Assembly: GCA_963807925.1 (NCBI GenBank)
Contig: CAWEDP010000002.1
Span: forward strand, 1,302,001 to 1,366,000
Source: CAWEDP01 sp963807925
GTDB taxonomy: Bacteria; Acidobacteriota; Vicinamibacteria; Vicinamibacterales; CAVVIG01
Direction: 5' to 3'
Length of the DNA stretch: 64,000 nt
Part shown: piece after piece, positions 44,423 through 53,840 of the stretch
Numbering within the stretch: position 1 is the stretch's first letter
Layout of the letters: each line of letters starts with the position of its first letter
The notes under the pieces: generated by a model
The model's input: the letters and a program-made list of their open reading frames with translations, nothing else
Database searches by the model: none
Told to the model about the DNA's origin: nothing
Position numbers and translations under genes: made by a program

Positions 44423-44474
44423 CGATCCCTCGCGTCGCGGCCGGCTGCAGCCGGACCTGACCGCCGCCACCCGT

Positions 44475-45653
44475 TCATATCACGCCTTCGCCGCGCCACC
44501 TCTGAATCGTCGCCGCGTCGAACCCGAGCTCGCCGAGAATCGCGTCGGTGTGTTCTCCCACGGCCGGGATGGCGTCCATCACCGGGTCCACGCCGTCCAT
44601 GCGGACTGGCGGCACGAGCGCACGGATGGGGCCGGCCGGCGACGGCACTTCGCGCCAGGCGGCGCGTGCGGCGAGCTGCGGATGATCGATGAACTCCGCC
44701 ACGGAGTTGATCCGCGCGCTTGCAATCTGCGCGGCATCAAGACGGGCCACGACCTCCGCCGATCTCAGCGTGCGGAGCGTCCGGTCGATCTCGGCGTCCA
44801 TGGCCGCGCGATTCCTGACCCGCAGCGCGTTGCCCTGAAATCGCGCGTCATCGGCGAGCTCGGGCCGCCGCAGGACATCGCGCGCGAACGCCTTCCACTC
44901 GCGATCGTGCTGAATCCCGAAGATGACGAGGCCGTCATGCGTGCGATAGGGCCCGTACGGCGCAATCGTCGCGTGACTCGCGCCCGTCCGCGCGGGCGGA
45001 CGCCCGCCGAACGTGTAGTACATCGCGTATCCCATCCACTCGCCCAGCGCTTCGAAGAGCGACACCTCGAAAGACGTGCCTTCCCCGGTCTGATGACGTC
45101 GGAGCAGCGCCGTCAGCACGCCGGCGTAGACGTACATGCCGCCGGCGATGTCGGCGATCGAGAGGCCGACCTTCGACGGCGTCTCCTCGGTCCCGGTGAT
45201 CGACACCAGACCAACCTCGCTCTGCACCAGGAGGTCGTACGCTTTCCTGTCCGCATACGGGCCGGTGGATCCGTACCCGCTCAGGCTGCAGGCGATCAGC
45301 CGCGGATGGCGTTCGCGGAGCCGGCTGACGCCGAGCCCGAGACGATCCGCGGCGCCCGGCGCGAGATTCTGCACGAAGACATCCACGCGCGGCAGCAGGC
45401 TCGCCAGCACCTCCCGCGCCTCCGGCCGCTTCAGATCGAGCGTCAGTGATTCCTTCGAGCGGTTCAGCCACACGAAGTGACTGGCCAGGCCCGAGACGGT
45501 CGTGTCGTACTGACGCGCGAAGTCGCCGACGCCCGGCCGCTCGATCTTGATGACGCGGGCACCGAGATCGGCGAGCTGCCTCGTTGCGAAGGGCACGGCA
45601 ACGGCCTGTTCGAGCGCGAGAACCGTGATGCCGGCGAGCGGCGGCGCGGCCAT
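44475..45653 (-). CDS. CaiB/BaiF-type class III CoA-transferase
   Basis: The 392-aa protein transfers CoA between carboxylic acids. It shows the family start (GITVLALEQAVAVPFATRQL, LGARVIKIERP), SLTLDLKRPEAREVL, the GYGSTGPYADRKAYDLLVQ block with the catalytic Asp, and ADIAGGMYVYAGVLTALLRR. It lies 6 bp from the MFS gene and 52 bp from maoC, in one operon. The substrate is not identifiable from sequence. Confidence 0.92.
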   Translation of the reverse strand: MAAPPLAGITVLALEQAVAVPFATRQLADLGARVIKIERPGVGDFARQYDTTVSGLASHFVWLNRSKESLTLDLKRPEAREVLASLLPRVDVFVQNLAPGAADRLGLGVSRLRERHPRLIACSLSGYGSTGPYADRKAYDLLVQSEVGLVSITGTEETPSKVGLSIADIAGGMYVYAGVLTALLRRHQTGEGTSFEVSLFEALGEWMGYAMYYTFGGRPPARTGASHATIAPYGPYRTHDGLVIFGIQHDREWKAFARDVLRRPELADDARFQGNALRVRNRAAMDAEIDRTLRTLRSAEVVARLDAAQIASARINSVAEFIDHPQLAARAAWREVPSPAGPIRALVPPVRMDGVDPVMDAIPAVGEHTDAILGELGFDAATIQRWRGEGVI

Positions 45654-45659
45654 CGATCC

Positions 45660-46934
45660 TCAGGCCGTCGCCACGCGCTGCCGGGACGCCGCGTCAGGCC
45701 GCCGCATGGACTCGGGCAGCCAGATCCAGGTCGACGCGCCGAGGAGCAGCGCCGCCGCCAGCACCGCGAAGGCGACGCCGAAGCCGCGCGTCTCGGCCAG
45801 CGACCCGACGAGGAACGGCGAGAGCGCGCTGGCAATGCGCCCGACGTTGTAGGTGAAGCCCGCTGCCGTCGCGCGAATGGCCGTCGGGTACAGCTCGGCG
45901 ACAACGGCGCCGAATCCGGAGAAGACGCCGGTGCCGAAAAAGGTGGTGGCAGGCGCCAGCACCGCCAGCAACCAGACGTGCCGGCTCACGCCGAACGCGA
46001 GAACGAGCACGGCGCCGCTGACCAGATAGGCGACGAACGCGCGGCGGCGACCGACGGCGTCCGCGACGAACCCGAAGGAGAGATAGCCCACGAAGGTTCC
46101 CGCCTGCGTCAGGGCGACCAGCAGCGTCGTGCGGCCCGCCGTCAGGCCGATCCCCCCCTGCGCCACCGGCAGCGAAAAGTAGGCCGGAATCCAGAGGTTC
46201 AGTCCCCAGTACGCGAAGAGCGCCGCGGCGCTGAGCGTCGTGAGCAGGACGGTGAACCGCAGAAACGCCGGCGCGAAGATGGCGCCGATGGGGTTGGGCG
46301 GTGCCGCGACGCGTACCCGCCGCGCCCGGATCCACTCGGGCGACTCGTCGACACCCCGTCGGATCCACAGCGCCACGAATGCCGGCAGCAGACCGACGAA
46401 GAACACCGCCCGCCAGCCGAAGCGCGGCAACACCACTGCCGACACGAGCGCCGCTGCCGCGTAGCCGACCGACCACGCCGATTGCATGAACCCCATGGCC
46501 TTGCCACGATGCTCATCCGGCCAGGTCTCCGACACGAGCGCCGCGCCACTCGTCCACTCGCCGCCCATCCCCAGCCCGAGCAGGAAGCGGAATATCGCCA
46601 GCTGCCACACTGCTGCGGAAAGGCCGCAGGCGAAGGTGAACACCGAGTAGACGACGAGGCTGGCCATCAGGGCGGGCCGTCGGCCCCGACGATCGGCAAG
46701 CAGGCCGAAGAGCACGCCGCCGGCGCCCGATGCGACGAGCGTGAGCGATCCCAACAGGCCGGCCAGCGGTTTCGTCAACGCGAACGCGCCGATGATTGTC
46801 GGCAGGACGAGCGCGTAAAGCATGACGTCGAACCCGTCGAGCGCCCAGCCGAGCCAGGCGGCCAGCAACGCGCGCCGAGCCGATCGCGGCGCCGCCCACA
46901 TCCACGTCAGCCAGCCGGAGGAGCGGGTCTGCAC
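45660..46934 (-). CDS. MFS transporter, metabolite:proton symporter type
   Basis: The 424-aa protein has 12 predicted membrane segments, WALDGFDVMLYALVLP in the first helix as in aromatic-acid and sialate-type symporters, ADRRGRRPAL in loop 2-3, and ADAVGRRRAF in the matching loop of the second half. GTG 46934 is chosen; GTG 46952 is also possible. As first gene of the operon, it probably imports the acid that the CoA-transferase activates. Confidence 0.9.
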   Translation of the reverse strand: MQTRSSGWLTWMWAAPRSARRALLAAWLGWALDGFDVMLYALVLPTIIGAFALTKPLAGLLGSLTLVASGAGGVLFGLLADRRGRRPALMASLVVYSVFTFACGLSAAVWQLAIFRFLLGLGMGGEWTSGAALVSETWPDEHRGKAMGFMQSAWSVGYAAAALVSAVVLPRFGWRAVFFVGLLPAFVALWIRRGVDESPEWIRARRVRVAAPPNPIGAIFAPAFLRFTVLLTTLSAAALFAYWGLNLWIPAYFSLPVAQGGIGLTAGRTTLLVALTQAGTFVGYLSFGFVADAVGRRRAFVAYLVSGAVLVLAFGVSRHVWLLAVLAPATTFFGTGVFSGFGAVVAELYPTAIRATAAGFTYNVGRIASALSPFLVGSLAETRGFGVAFAVLAAALLLGASTWIWLPESMRRPDAASRQRVATA

Positions 46935-47067
46935 GCCCGCCGACGTTAGCACATCAACCGGCGAACACGGAGAGCACGCGGACGACTTCGCCCTCGCTCC
47001 CGCGGCGGGTTCCGGGGGTGGAGGCGCTTCAGCGGGACATCGACTAGAATCGGGCCGGAGTCTGCGG

Positions 47068-48447
47068 ATGGCAGTCGCAACCGGCAGGCGCGTGGCGGAA
47101 ATGATGGCGGAGTTCATCGTCGGCGGCGACATGCCGGCGGCGGCCCGCGGGCGCGCGGCGGTCGCCTTCTGCGACACGATCGGCGTGATTCTGGCGGGCG
47201 CGTCCGAGCCGCCGGCGACGATTGCGCGGAGCGCGATGGTCGGCGGCAGCCAGGGCGTCTGCCGGGTCCTTGGAACGGCAGTCTCCGCCGCCCCAGCCGA
47301 CGCCGCGTTCGCCAATGCGGTCGCGGCGCACGCCCTCGACTACGACGACATGTGCTTCGTCTCGCTCGCGCATCCCAGCTGCGCGTTGATCCCGGCGGCG
47401 CTCGCGGCCGGCGAGACGGTGCGGGCGGCCGGGCCGGCGATCGTCGACGCCTACATCGCGGGCTTCGAAGTCGAGTGCCGTCTCGGCATGGTGATGAACC
47501 CGCGGCACTATCACGTTCGCGGCTGGCACTGCACCTCGTCGATCGGCACGCTCGGCGCCGCGGCCGCGGCGGCGCGAATCCTCGGATTGTCCGCTGCCCG
47601 GACGGTGCACGCGCTGGGCATCGCCGCGTCGTCGGCCTGCGGCCTGAAGGAGAACCTCGGCGCCATGGTCAAGCCGCTGCACGCGGGCCTCGCGGCGCGC
47701 AACGGCGTGATGGCGGCCCGCCTGGCGCGCGAGGGCTTCACCGCGAGCGCGCAGACGATCGAAGGACCGCAGGGATATCTCGTCGCGATGGACAGCGAGC
47801 AGCCGCCTTCGGCCCTGGTCGGCGCAGTGTCGGACCTCGGGAGCCGCTGGGAGATTCTCGACACCGGGATCACCGTGAAGCTCTATCCCTCGTGCGCCGC
47901 GACGCATCCACCGCTCGATGCGCTGCTCGATTTGCAGGCCGTTCACCGGTTCTCGGCCGCCGAGGTCGAGGCGGTCGACGTCGAGGTCGACTCGATGACG
48001 CCGCGGCTCCTCATTCACGATCGACCCTCGAGCGCGCTCGAAGGCAAGTTCAGCATGCCCTTCTGCGCCGCCGCCGCGCTGGTGTTCGGCCATCCGAGCA
48101 TTGCGACCTTCGAGGTCGCCCGCATCCGCGATCCGAGTGTTCAGCGGTTGATGCCGCTGGTCACGCTGCGCGCGAACCCTGCCTTCGACGCCGCCGCGCC
48201 GCTTTCGCAGGCGACGGTCACGGTCCGCCTCCGCGACGGCCGCGTCGTCTCCGCTCACGCCGACGGCGCGCGCGGGTATCCCGGCCGTCTGAGCGGCGAT
48301 GAGTTGACGCGCAAGTTCCGCGACTGTGCCGGACGAGCCCTGTCGCCGGCCGCTGCCGGGCAGGCACTCGATGCCGTTCGACGGATCGGGCAGCAGACCG
48401 ACATCCGGGCGCTGACGGCCGCCTGTGTGATTGAATCGACCGAATGA
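47068..48447 (+). CDS. MmgE/PrpD family protein
   Basis: The 459-aa protein belongs to the 2-methylcitrate dehydratase/cis-aconitate decarboxylase family: AHALDYDDM with the conserved Asp pair, HPSCALIPAALA, YIAGFEVECRLG, GWHCTSSIGTLGAAAAAARI and KLYPSCAATHPPLDAL. A TAGAAT hexamer (47045-47050) and GGAG precede ATG 47068. It diverges from the MFS-CoA transferase-MaoC operon, and the four genes probably serve one organic-acid pathway. Dehydratase and decarboxylase members cannot be told apart here. Confidence 0.9.
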   Translation: MAVATGRRVAEMMAEFIVGGDMPAAARGRAAVAFCDTIGVILAGASEPPATIARSAMVGGSQGVCRVLGTAVSAAPADAAFANAVAAHALDYDDMCFVSLAHPSCALIPAALAAGETVRAAGPAIVDAYIAGFEVECRLGMVMNPRHYHVRGWHCTSSIGTLGAAAAAARILGLSAARTVHALGIAASSACGLKENLGAMVKPLHAGLAARNGVMAARLAREGFTASAQTIEGPQGYLVAMDSEQPPSALVGAVSDLGSRWEILDTGITVKLYPSCAATHPPLDALLDLQAVHRFSAAEVEAVDVEVDSMTPRLLIHDRPSSALEGKFSMPFCAAAALVFGHPSIATFEVARIRDPSVQRLMPLVTLRANPAFDAAAPLSQATVTVRLRDGRVVSAHADGARGYPGRLSGDELTRKFRDCAGRALSPAAAGQALDAVRRIGQQTDIRALTAACVIESTE

Positions 48448-48617
48448 CGATCGGGCTCGAAGTCCGGGCCTCCCGGTGGGTCCCCCGGATACGGATCCGA
48501 GACGTGCCGAGCGACGCCTGCTAACCCAACTGGATCGTCCAACGTAACGTCGAAATACCGGACCCGTGCCGAAGATCCGATTTCGGCGTCTAAGTGCGCA
48601 GCGGAGAGAGCGCTCCC

Positions 48618-48673
48618 GTAGTGTCCGGCTTGAGCCAGACCAGCCACGTAGTGTCCGGCTTGAGCCGGACCAG
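48618..48673 (+). repeat. Two tandem REP-like palindromes
   Basis: Units at 48618-48643 and 48648-48673 (GTAGTGTCCGGCTTGAGCC then GGAC/AGAC-CAG) differ by one base. They fill the gap before the TIGR03435 gene. Confidence 0.85.
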
Positions 48674-48688
48674 CCACGCGAGGCGTCA

Positions 48689-49675
48689 ATGAGACATCAG
48701 CCGCAGCTCCGTCGGATGTTCGCGCAGGTCGGTGTCGGGTGTGTCGCGGTACTCGCCGGGGGCCTCGCCATGAGAGATCCGGTCGTTCGCCTGCTCGCGC
48801 AGGGGCCGGCAGCCGGCGCGGCGCCGACCTTCGAGGTCGCCTCGGTCAAACAGAACACCTCCGGCAGCGGCCTCGTCATGCTCGGCATGCAGCCGGGAGG
48901 CCGCTACCAGGCGACGAACGTGCCGCTGCGGTTCCTCATCAGAAACGCGTTCCAGATTCAGGACTCGCAGCTCGTGGGCGCTCCGGGTTGGGTCGATTCG
49001 GATCGCTTCGACATCATTGCGAAGGCCGATCCGAGCCTGCTCGGCCCGCCGCCGGGCGGTCCGGGGTCGGGACCGGCGCCGGTCCAGTTGATGCTGCGCG
49101 CGCTGCTCGCCGATCGGTTCAAGCTCGCGATCCACACCGAGACCCGCGAGCTGCCGGTGTACGCGCTGGTGCTGGCGCGCAAGGACGGCAAGCTCGGCCC
49201 GCAGTTGACGCCGGTGTCGGCGGAGTGCGCGAGCACGCTGGCGGCTCGGCGCGGCGGCCCTCCCCGCGGCGGCCCCGGCGGTCCGGACGGCCGCGGCCCG
49301 GCCGGTCCGCCGGGGCCGCCGCCACTGCCGCAGCCGGGCGAGAAGATGCCATGCGGCAGCTCGCGGCTGGGACCAGGCGATTTCTCGTCTGGCGGTCTGG
49401 CGATGCCGCAACTGGCCCAATCGCTGTCGCAGCTCGTCAACCGCATCGTGCAGGACAAGACAGAGCTCACGGGCACTTACGAAGCCAATCTGAAGTGGAC
49501 GCCCGATCAACTCCCGCAAGGCCGCGATCTGCCGCCCGGCTTTCCGGCCATCGATCCGAACGGGCCGTCCATCTATACGGCCGTCCAGGAGCAGCTCGGT
49601 CTCAAGCTCGACTCTCAGAAAGCGCCGGTCGACGTGCTGGTGATCGATCGCGTCGAGCACCCGACCGAAGACTAG
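48689..49675 (+). CDS. TIGR03435-family secreted protein
   Basis: The 328-aa protein has a signal-like N-terminus (about 1-38), PTFEVASVKQNTSG, FLIRNAFQIQDSQLVGAPGW, LADRFKLAIHTETRELPVYA, a Pro/Gly-rich insert (about 190-225), DKTELTGTYEANLKWTPDQL, and the C-terminal VLVIDRVEHPTED. I chose ATG 48689, since the frame upstream encodes only REP-derived peptides. It is followed 19 bp later by a paralogue. Confidence 0.9.
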   Translation: MRHQPQLRRMFAQVGVGCVAVLAGGLAMRDPVVRLLAQGPAAGAAPTFEVASVKQNTSGSGLVMLGMQPGGRYQATNVPLRFLIRNAFQIQDSQLVGAPGWVDSDRFDIIAKADPSLLGPPPGGPGSGPAPVQLMLRALLADRFKLAIHTETRELPVYALVLARKDGKLGPQLTPVSAECASTLAARRGGPPRGGPGGPDGRGPAGPPGPPPLPQPGEKMPCGSSRLGPGDFSSGGLAMPQLAQSLSQLVNRIVQDKTELTGTYEANLKWTPDQLPQGRDLPPGFPAIDPNGPSIYTAVQEQLGLKLDSQKAPVDVLVIDRVEHPTED

Positions 49676-49694
49676 CACCAGCGCGAGAACCGCG

Positions 49695-50549
49695 ATGGCA
49701 CGACACGGCAAACCCACGGGGCTCGTGCTCGTCGCCGTCGCGCTCGGCGGGATCGGGCTCCGGGGCCAGACGACGACCGACGCCGCGCCGGCACTGCGGT
49801 TCGAGGCCGCCTCGATCAAGCCGAACCGATCGGCCGGGCCGGAGCGCACCGGGTCAGGGGCGCAGGGCGAGCGGTTCGCCGCCACCGCCGTTCCGGTCCG
49901 ACTGCTGATTCAGATGGCGTACAACCTCGACGCCGATCGCATCGTCGGCGGGCCCGGCTGGATCGCCCGCGATCGGTTCGACGTCGTCGCGCGGGCGGGC
50001 GCGCCGTTTTCGTCGGCCGACCAGTGGCGGTCGATGCTGCGGACTCTTCTCATCGAGCGTCTTCACCTGCAGGCTCACGCGGCCACGCGGGACGAGCCGG
50101 TTTACAGCCTCCTCGTCGCCCGCCGCGACGGCACGCTCGGTGATGGTCTTCGCCGTGCCGCGACCGACTGCCAGACGCTGCGCGCCCGGGCCGGTCAGGC
50201 CGGCAACCGCGATCCGTGCGGGCTGCTGACCCTCGCGAATGCGCTCGTCACCGGCAGGATGCGGGCGCGCGGACTCACGCTCGCCAGCCTGCTGATCGTC
50301 GCGCGCGACGCGGGGCGTCCGGTGCACGACAAGACCGGCCTGACCGGGGCGTTCGACTGGGAGCTCGCCTGGACGCCGCAGACGTTTCTCCAGGGGCCGT
50401 TCGACCGGGCGCGCTTCCCCACGATCGATCCGGACGGCCCGTCGATCTTCACGGCGCTGCGGGAACAGCTCGGGTTGAAGCTCGAGCCGGCCCGCGGCAG
50501 CGTCGACGTGCTCGTCGTCGATAGCGTGGAGCGCCCGAGCGAGGACTGA
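49695..50549 (+). CDS. TIGR03435-family secreted protein
   Basis: The 284-aa protein has a signal peptide (MARHGKPTGLVLVAVALGGI), LRFEAASIKPNRS, IQMAYNLDADRIVGGPGWIA, LIERLHLQAHAATRDEPVYS, DKTGLTGAFDWELAWTPQTF and VLVVDSVERPSED. It is a tandem paralogue of the preceding gene. The three copies in this window share the same four blocks but differ in the central insert. Confidence 0.9.
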   Translation: MARHGKPTGLVLVAVALGGIGLRGQTTTDAAPALRFEAASIKPNRSAGPERTGSGAQGERFAATAVPVRLLIQMAYNLDADRIVGGPGWIARDRFDVVARAGAPFSSADQWRSMLRTLLIERLHLQAHAATRDEPVYSLLVARRDGTLGDGLRRAATDCQTLRARAGQAGNRDPCGLLTLANALVTGRMRARGLTLASLLIVARDAGRPVHDKTGLTGAFDWELAWTPQTFLQGPFDRARFPTIDPDGPSIFTALREQLGLKLEPARGSVDVLVVDSVERPSED

Positions 50550-50775
50550 CTCGGGCCGGGAGTCACCGGAGTCTCGAGGTTCCTCTCGTGCCGGAGTTCC
50601 GGTAGTCTCAAGTTCAGGTAGTTGCGGTAGTTCCGGTAGTGTCCGCCATGCTTTTCGAAGATTCGCTGCGCCGGGCGCGGGACGCGCGGATCGGGCTCTT
50701 TCGCGGGGAAGACCCCCGGAGAAGGCCGCGCCCGCGTCAGGCCCTGGCCGCGCGTGGGCGCTCACGTGGAGAAGG

Positions 50776-53700
50776 ATGACGCAGATGCGGAGGTCACAGA
50801 CGGGAGCGCGTGGACGGTCGGTGGCCGCGGCGACCATCGCGTGCATGCTCGTCTCCGCGGCGCCGCCCGTACGAGCCGCCTCCGAGCATCGCGGTCAGGT
50901 CGCGTTCGGGACGGTGCCGGTCCCCGGCGCCACGATCACGGCCTCGCAAGGCGACAAGCAGGTCGTCACGAGCACCGATCAGGAGGGCGTCTATCGCTTT
51001 CCGGATCTCGCCGACGGCGCCTGGACGATTCGAGTCGAGATGATTGGGTTCGCGACGATCTCCACCGACGTCACCGTGGCGCCGGATTCACCGCCGTCCA
51101 CCTGGAACCTGAAGCTGCGGTCGTTCGAGGAGATCGCGCGCGAGAGTGCGGCAGGCGCCGCTCAGTCGACTGGCGATTCGGTCCGGCTGAAGCCGGACAC
51201 TACAGGGACCGTGACGACGACGGGAGCCGCGCCGGCGGCGGAAGCGACGCCATCGCCCGCCGACGCCGCCGCGGGCAATCCGGCGCTCGGCGCGGCGGAC
51301 GGTCTGCTCGTCAACGGCAGCGTCAACAACGGCGCCGCGTCGCCCTTCGCGCAGCTGCAGGCGTTCGGCAACAACCGGCGCGGCGGACGCGCGCTCTACA
51401 CCGGCGGCATCGCCGGCATTCTCGACAACTCGGCGTGGGACTCGGCGCCGTTCTCCTTCGCGAACCAGCCGGCGCCCAAGCCGTCGTACGATGACGTGCA
51501 GGTCGCGGCCAACGTCGGCGGACCGCTCAGGATTCCCGGGCTGCTGAAGAACGGGCCGAACGTGTTCCTCGGCTACCAGCGCACGTCGGACCATGCCGCC
51601 AACACGCAGCCGACGCTCGTCCCGACGCCGCTGGAGCGGCTTGGCGACTTCTCGCAGACGCGCGATCCGTTCGGACGGCCCCTTCAGATCGTCGATCCGG
51701 TGACGGGAGCGCCGTTTGCCGGCAACGTCATCCCACCGGATCGCATCAGCCCGCAGGCCGCGGCGCTCCTCGGCTACTATCCGCTGCCGAACATCGACGT
51801 CGCGGGCCGCAATTATCAGGCGCCGCTCGTCACGGTCACGCGACAGGACGTGCTCCAGACGCGCATCACGCAGGCCCCGTTCCGCCGCAACCAGCTGAAC
51901 GGCACGCTCGCCTGGCAGCGGAACGAAACCTCGTCGACCAACATCTTCGGCTTCACCGACACGACCCGCATCTCGGGCGTCGACGGGGCCCTCAACTGGT
52001 CGCACCGCCTGTCGCCGTTCTTCTCCGTCCGCGCGCGATATCAGCTCACGCGGCAGCACACCGAGGTGACGCCGTTCTTCGCCAATCGCACCAACGTGTC
52101 GGGCGAGGCTGGAATCGCCGGCAACAATCAGGACGCCGTGAACTGGGGACCACCCTCGCTCGTCTTCTCCAGCGGGCTGGAGTCACTGGCGACCGCCCAG
52201 ACCGCGTCCACCACCAACACGGCGCACTGGTGGTCGGGCGAGGCGCTCGTGAGCCGCGGCCGCCACAACGTGACGTTCGGCGGCGGCGTTCATCGTCAGC
52301 TCTACGACGTGCTCTCGCAGCAAAACGCGCGTGGCACGTTCACGTTCACCGGCGCGGCGAGCGGCTCCGACCTCGCCGATTTCCTGCTCGGGCTGTCCGG
52401 CCACGAGCGCCATCGCGTTCGGCAACGCGGACAAGTATCTGCGCGGGTCCGCCTACGAGGCCTATGTGGACGACGACTGGCGGATCAACGCCACGTTGAG
52501 CCTGAAGGTGGGCGTCCGGTGGGAATACGAGTCGCCCATGACCGAGCGATTCGGCCGGCTCGTCAACCTCGACGTCGCGCCCGATTTCGCCGCCGTGTCA
52601 CCGGTGGTCGCCACCGACCGGGTGGGTTCGTTGACGGGCACCGTCTATCCCGACTCGCTGCTGCGTTCCGACTGGCGGGGCGTGCAGCCGCGCCTCGGCG
52701 TAGCGTGGCGGCCGGTGGCCGGCTCGTCGCTCGTTGTCCGCGCCGGGTACGGCGTCTACCGCAATACGAACGTCTACCAGTCGATCGATCTGCTGCTCGC
52801 GCAGCAGCCGCCGCTCTCGACGGCGTTCATCATCCAGAACAGCGCGGCCAACCCGCTGACACTGGCGAACGGGTTCCGGGTGCCGGCCGACACGACTCGA
52901 ATACCTTCGCCGTGGATCCGGACTTTCGCGTCGGCGCCGCCGAGAACTGGCAAGCGTCCGTGCAGCGCGATCTGCCCGCATCGTTGACGGTCATCGGCAC
53001 CTATCTCGGCACGCGCGGATCCCACCTGCTCCAGGAGTTCCTTCCCAATACGTATCCGGCCGGCACGGCAAACCGGTGTCCATCGTGCCCGTCGGGATTC
53101 GTGTATCTGACGTCGAACGGGCGCTCGAGCCGTCATGCCGCGCAGCTCGAGCTGCGACGGCGGCTTCGCAACGGGTTCACGGCGACGGGACGGTACACCC
53201 TCTCGAAGGCAAGCGACGATGCCGGTGCGTTTACCGGGGTGACGCTGAACGGCTCGGCAATCGCACAGGACTGGCTCAACCTGGACGCCGAATGGGGGCC
53301 CTCGACCTTCGATCAACGGCACCTGTTCACGCTGCAGGCGCAGTTCACGACCGGCGTCGGCGTCAGCGGCGGCACGCTGGTCGACGGGATCAAAGGGACG
53401 CTGCTCAAGGGCTGGACCATGACCGCGGCGCTCAACGCGGGCAGCGGCCTGCCGGTCACGCCGGTGTATCTCGCACCGGTTCCCGGCACCGGCGTCACCG
53501 GCACGCTGCGCCCCGACATCGTCGCGGCAGCGACGGCGGTGCCGGACGGCTACTATGCAAACCCCGGGGCGTTCGCCGTGCCGGGTGCGGGTCACTGGGG
53601 AACCGCCGGACGCAACTCCATCACCGGGCCGGCACAATTCGGGCTGAACACCGGGATCACCCGCACGTTCACGCTGGGCCAGCGCCTCAACCTGGATTGG

Positions 53701-53838
53701 CGCATCGATGCCAGTAACGTTCTCAATCGTGTCACCTATACTGGCATCAACGCGCTCGTCGGCAGCCCGCAGTTCGGCCTCCCGAACCGCGCGAGCACGA
53801 TGCGCAAAGTGCAGACGACGATGCGACTGAGATTCTGA
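50776..53838 (+). pseudogene. TonB-dependent receptor-like outer-membrane protein, two compensating frameshifts
   Basis: The ~1020-aa protein has a signal peptide (about 1-35), a carboxypeptidase-regulatory domain (ATITASQGDKQVVTSTDQEG, about 50-110), a linker with VRLKPDTTG encoded by a REP palindrome (from residue 136), and a beta-barrel ending in aromatic VQTTMRLRF. Between about 52400 and 52895 the open frame is wrong; the barrel sequence (PATSAIAFGNADKYLRGSAY, VKVGVRWEYES-like strands) continues in another frame. One extra base near 52400 and a compensating change near 52895 restore the family sequence throughout. It probably takes up or binds oligosaccharides, but no specificity is visible. 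Confidence 0.85.
51181..51203 (-). repeat. REP-like palindrome inside a coding region
   Basis: This is the reverse copy of the GTAGTGTCCGGCTTCAGCCG repeat. It lies in frame in the outer-membrane gene and encodes VRLKPDTT in the linker after the regulatory domain. Confidence 0.85.
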
Positions 53839-53840
53839 CC

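Noticed and set aside
45477..46949. 490-aa plus-strand frame opposite the transporter operon
   Set aside because: Composition is dominated by Arg, Glu, Gln and His typical of antisense frames; the minus-strand MFS protein has 12 membrane segments.
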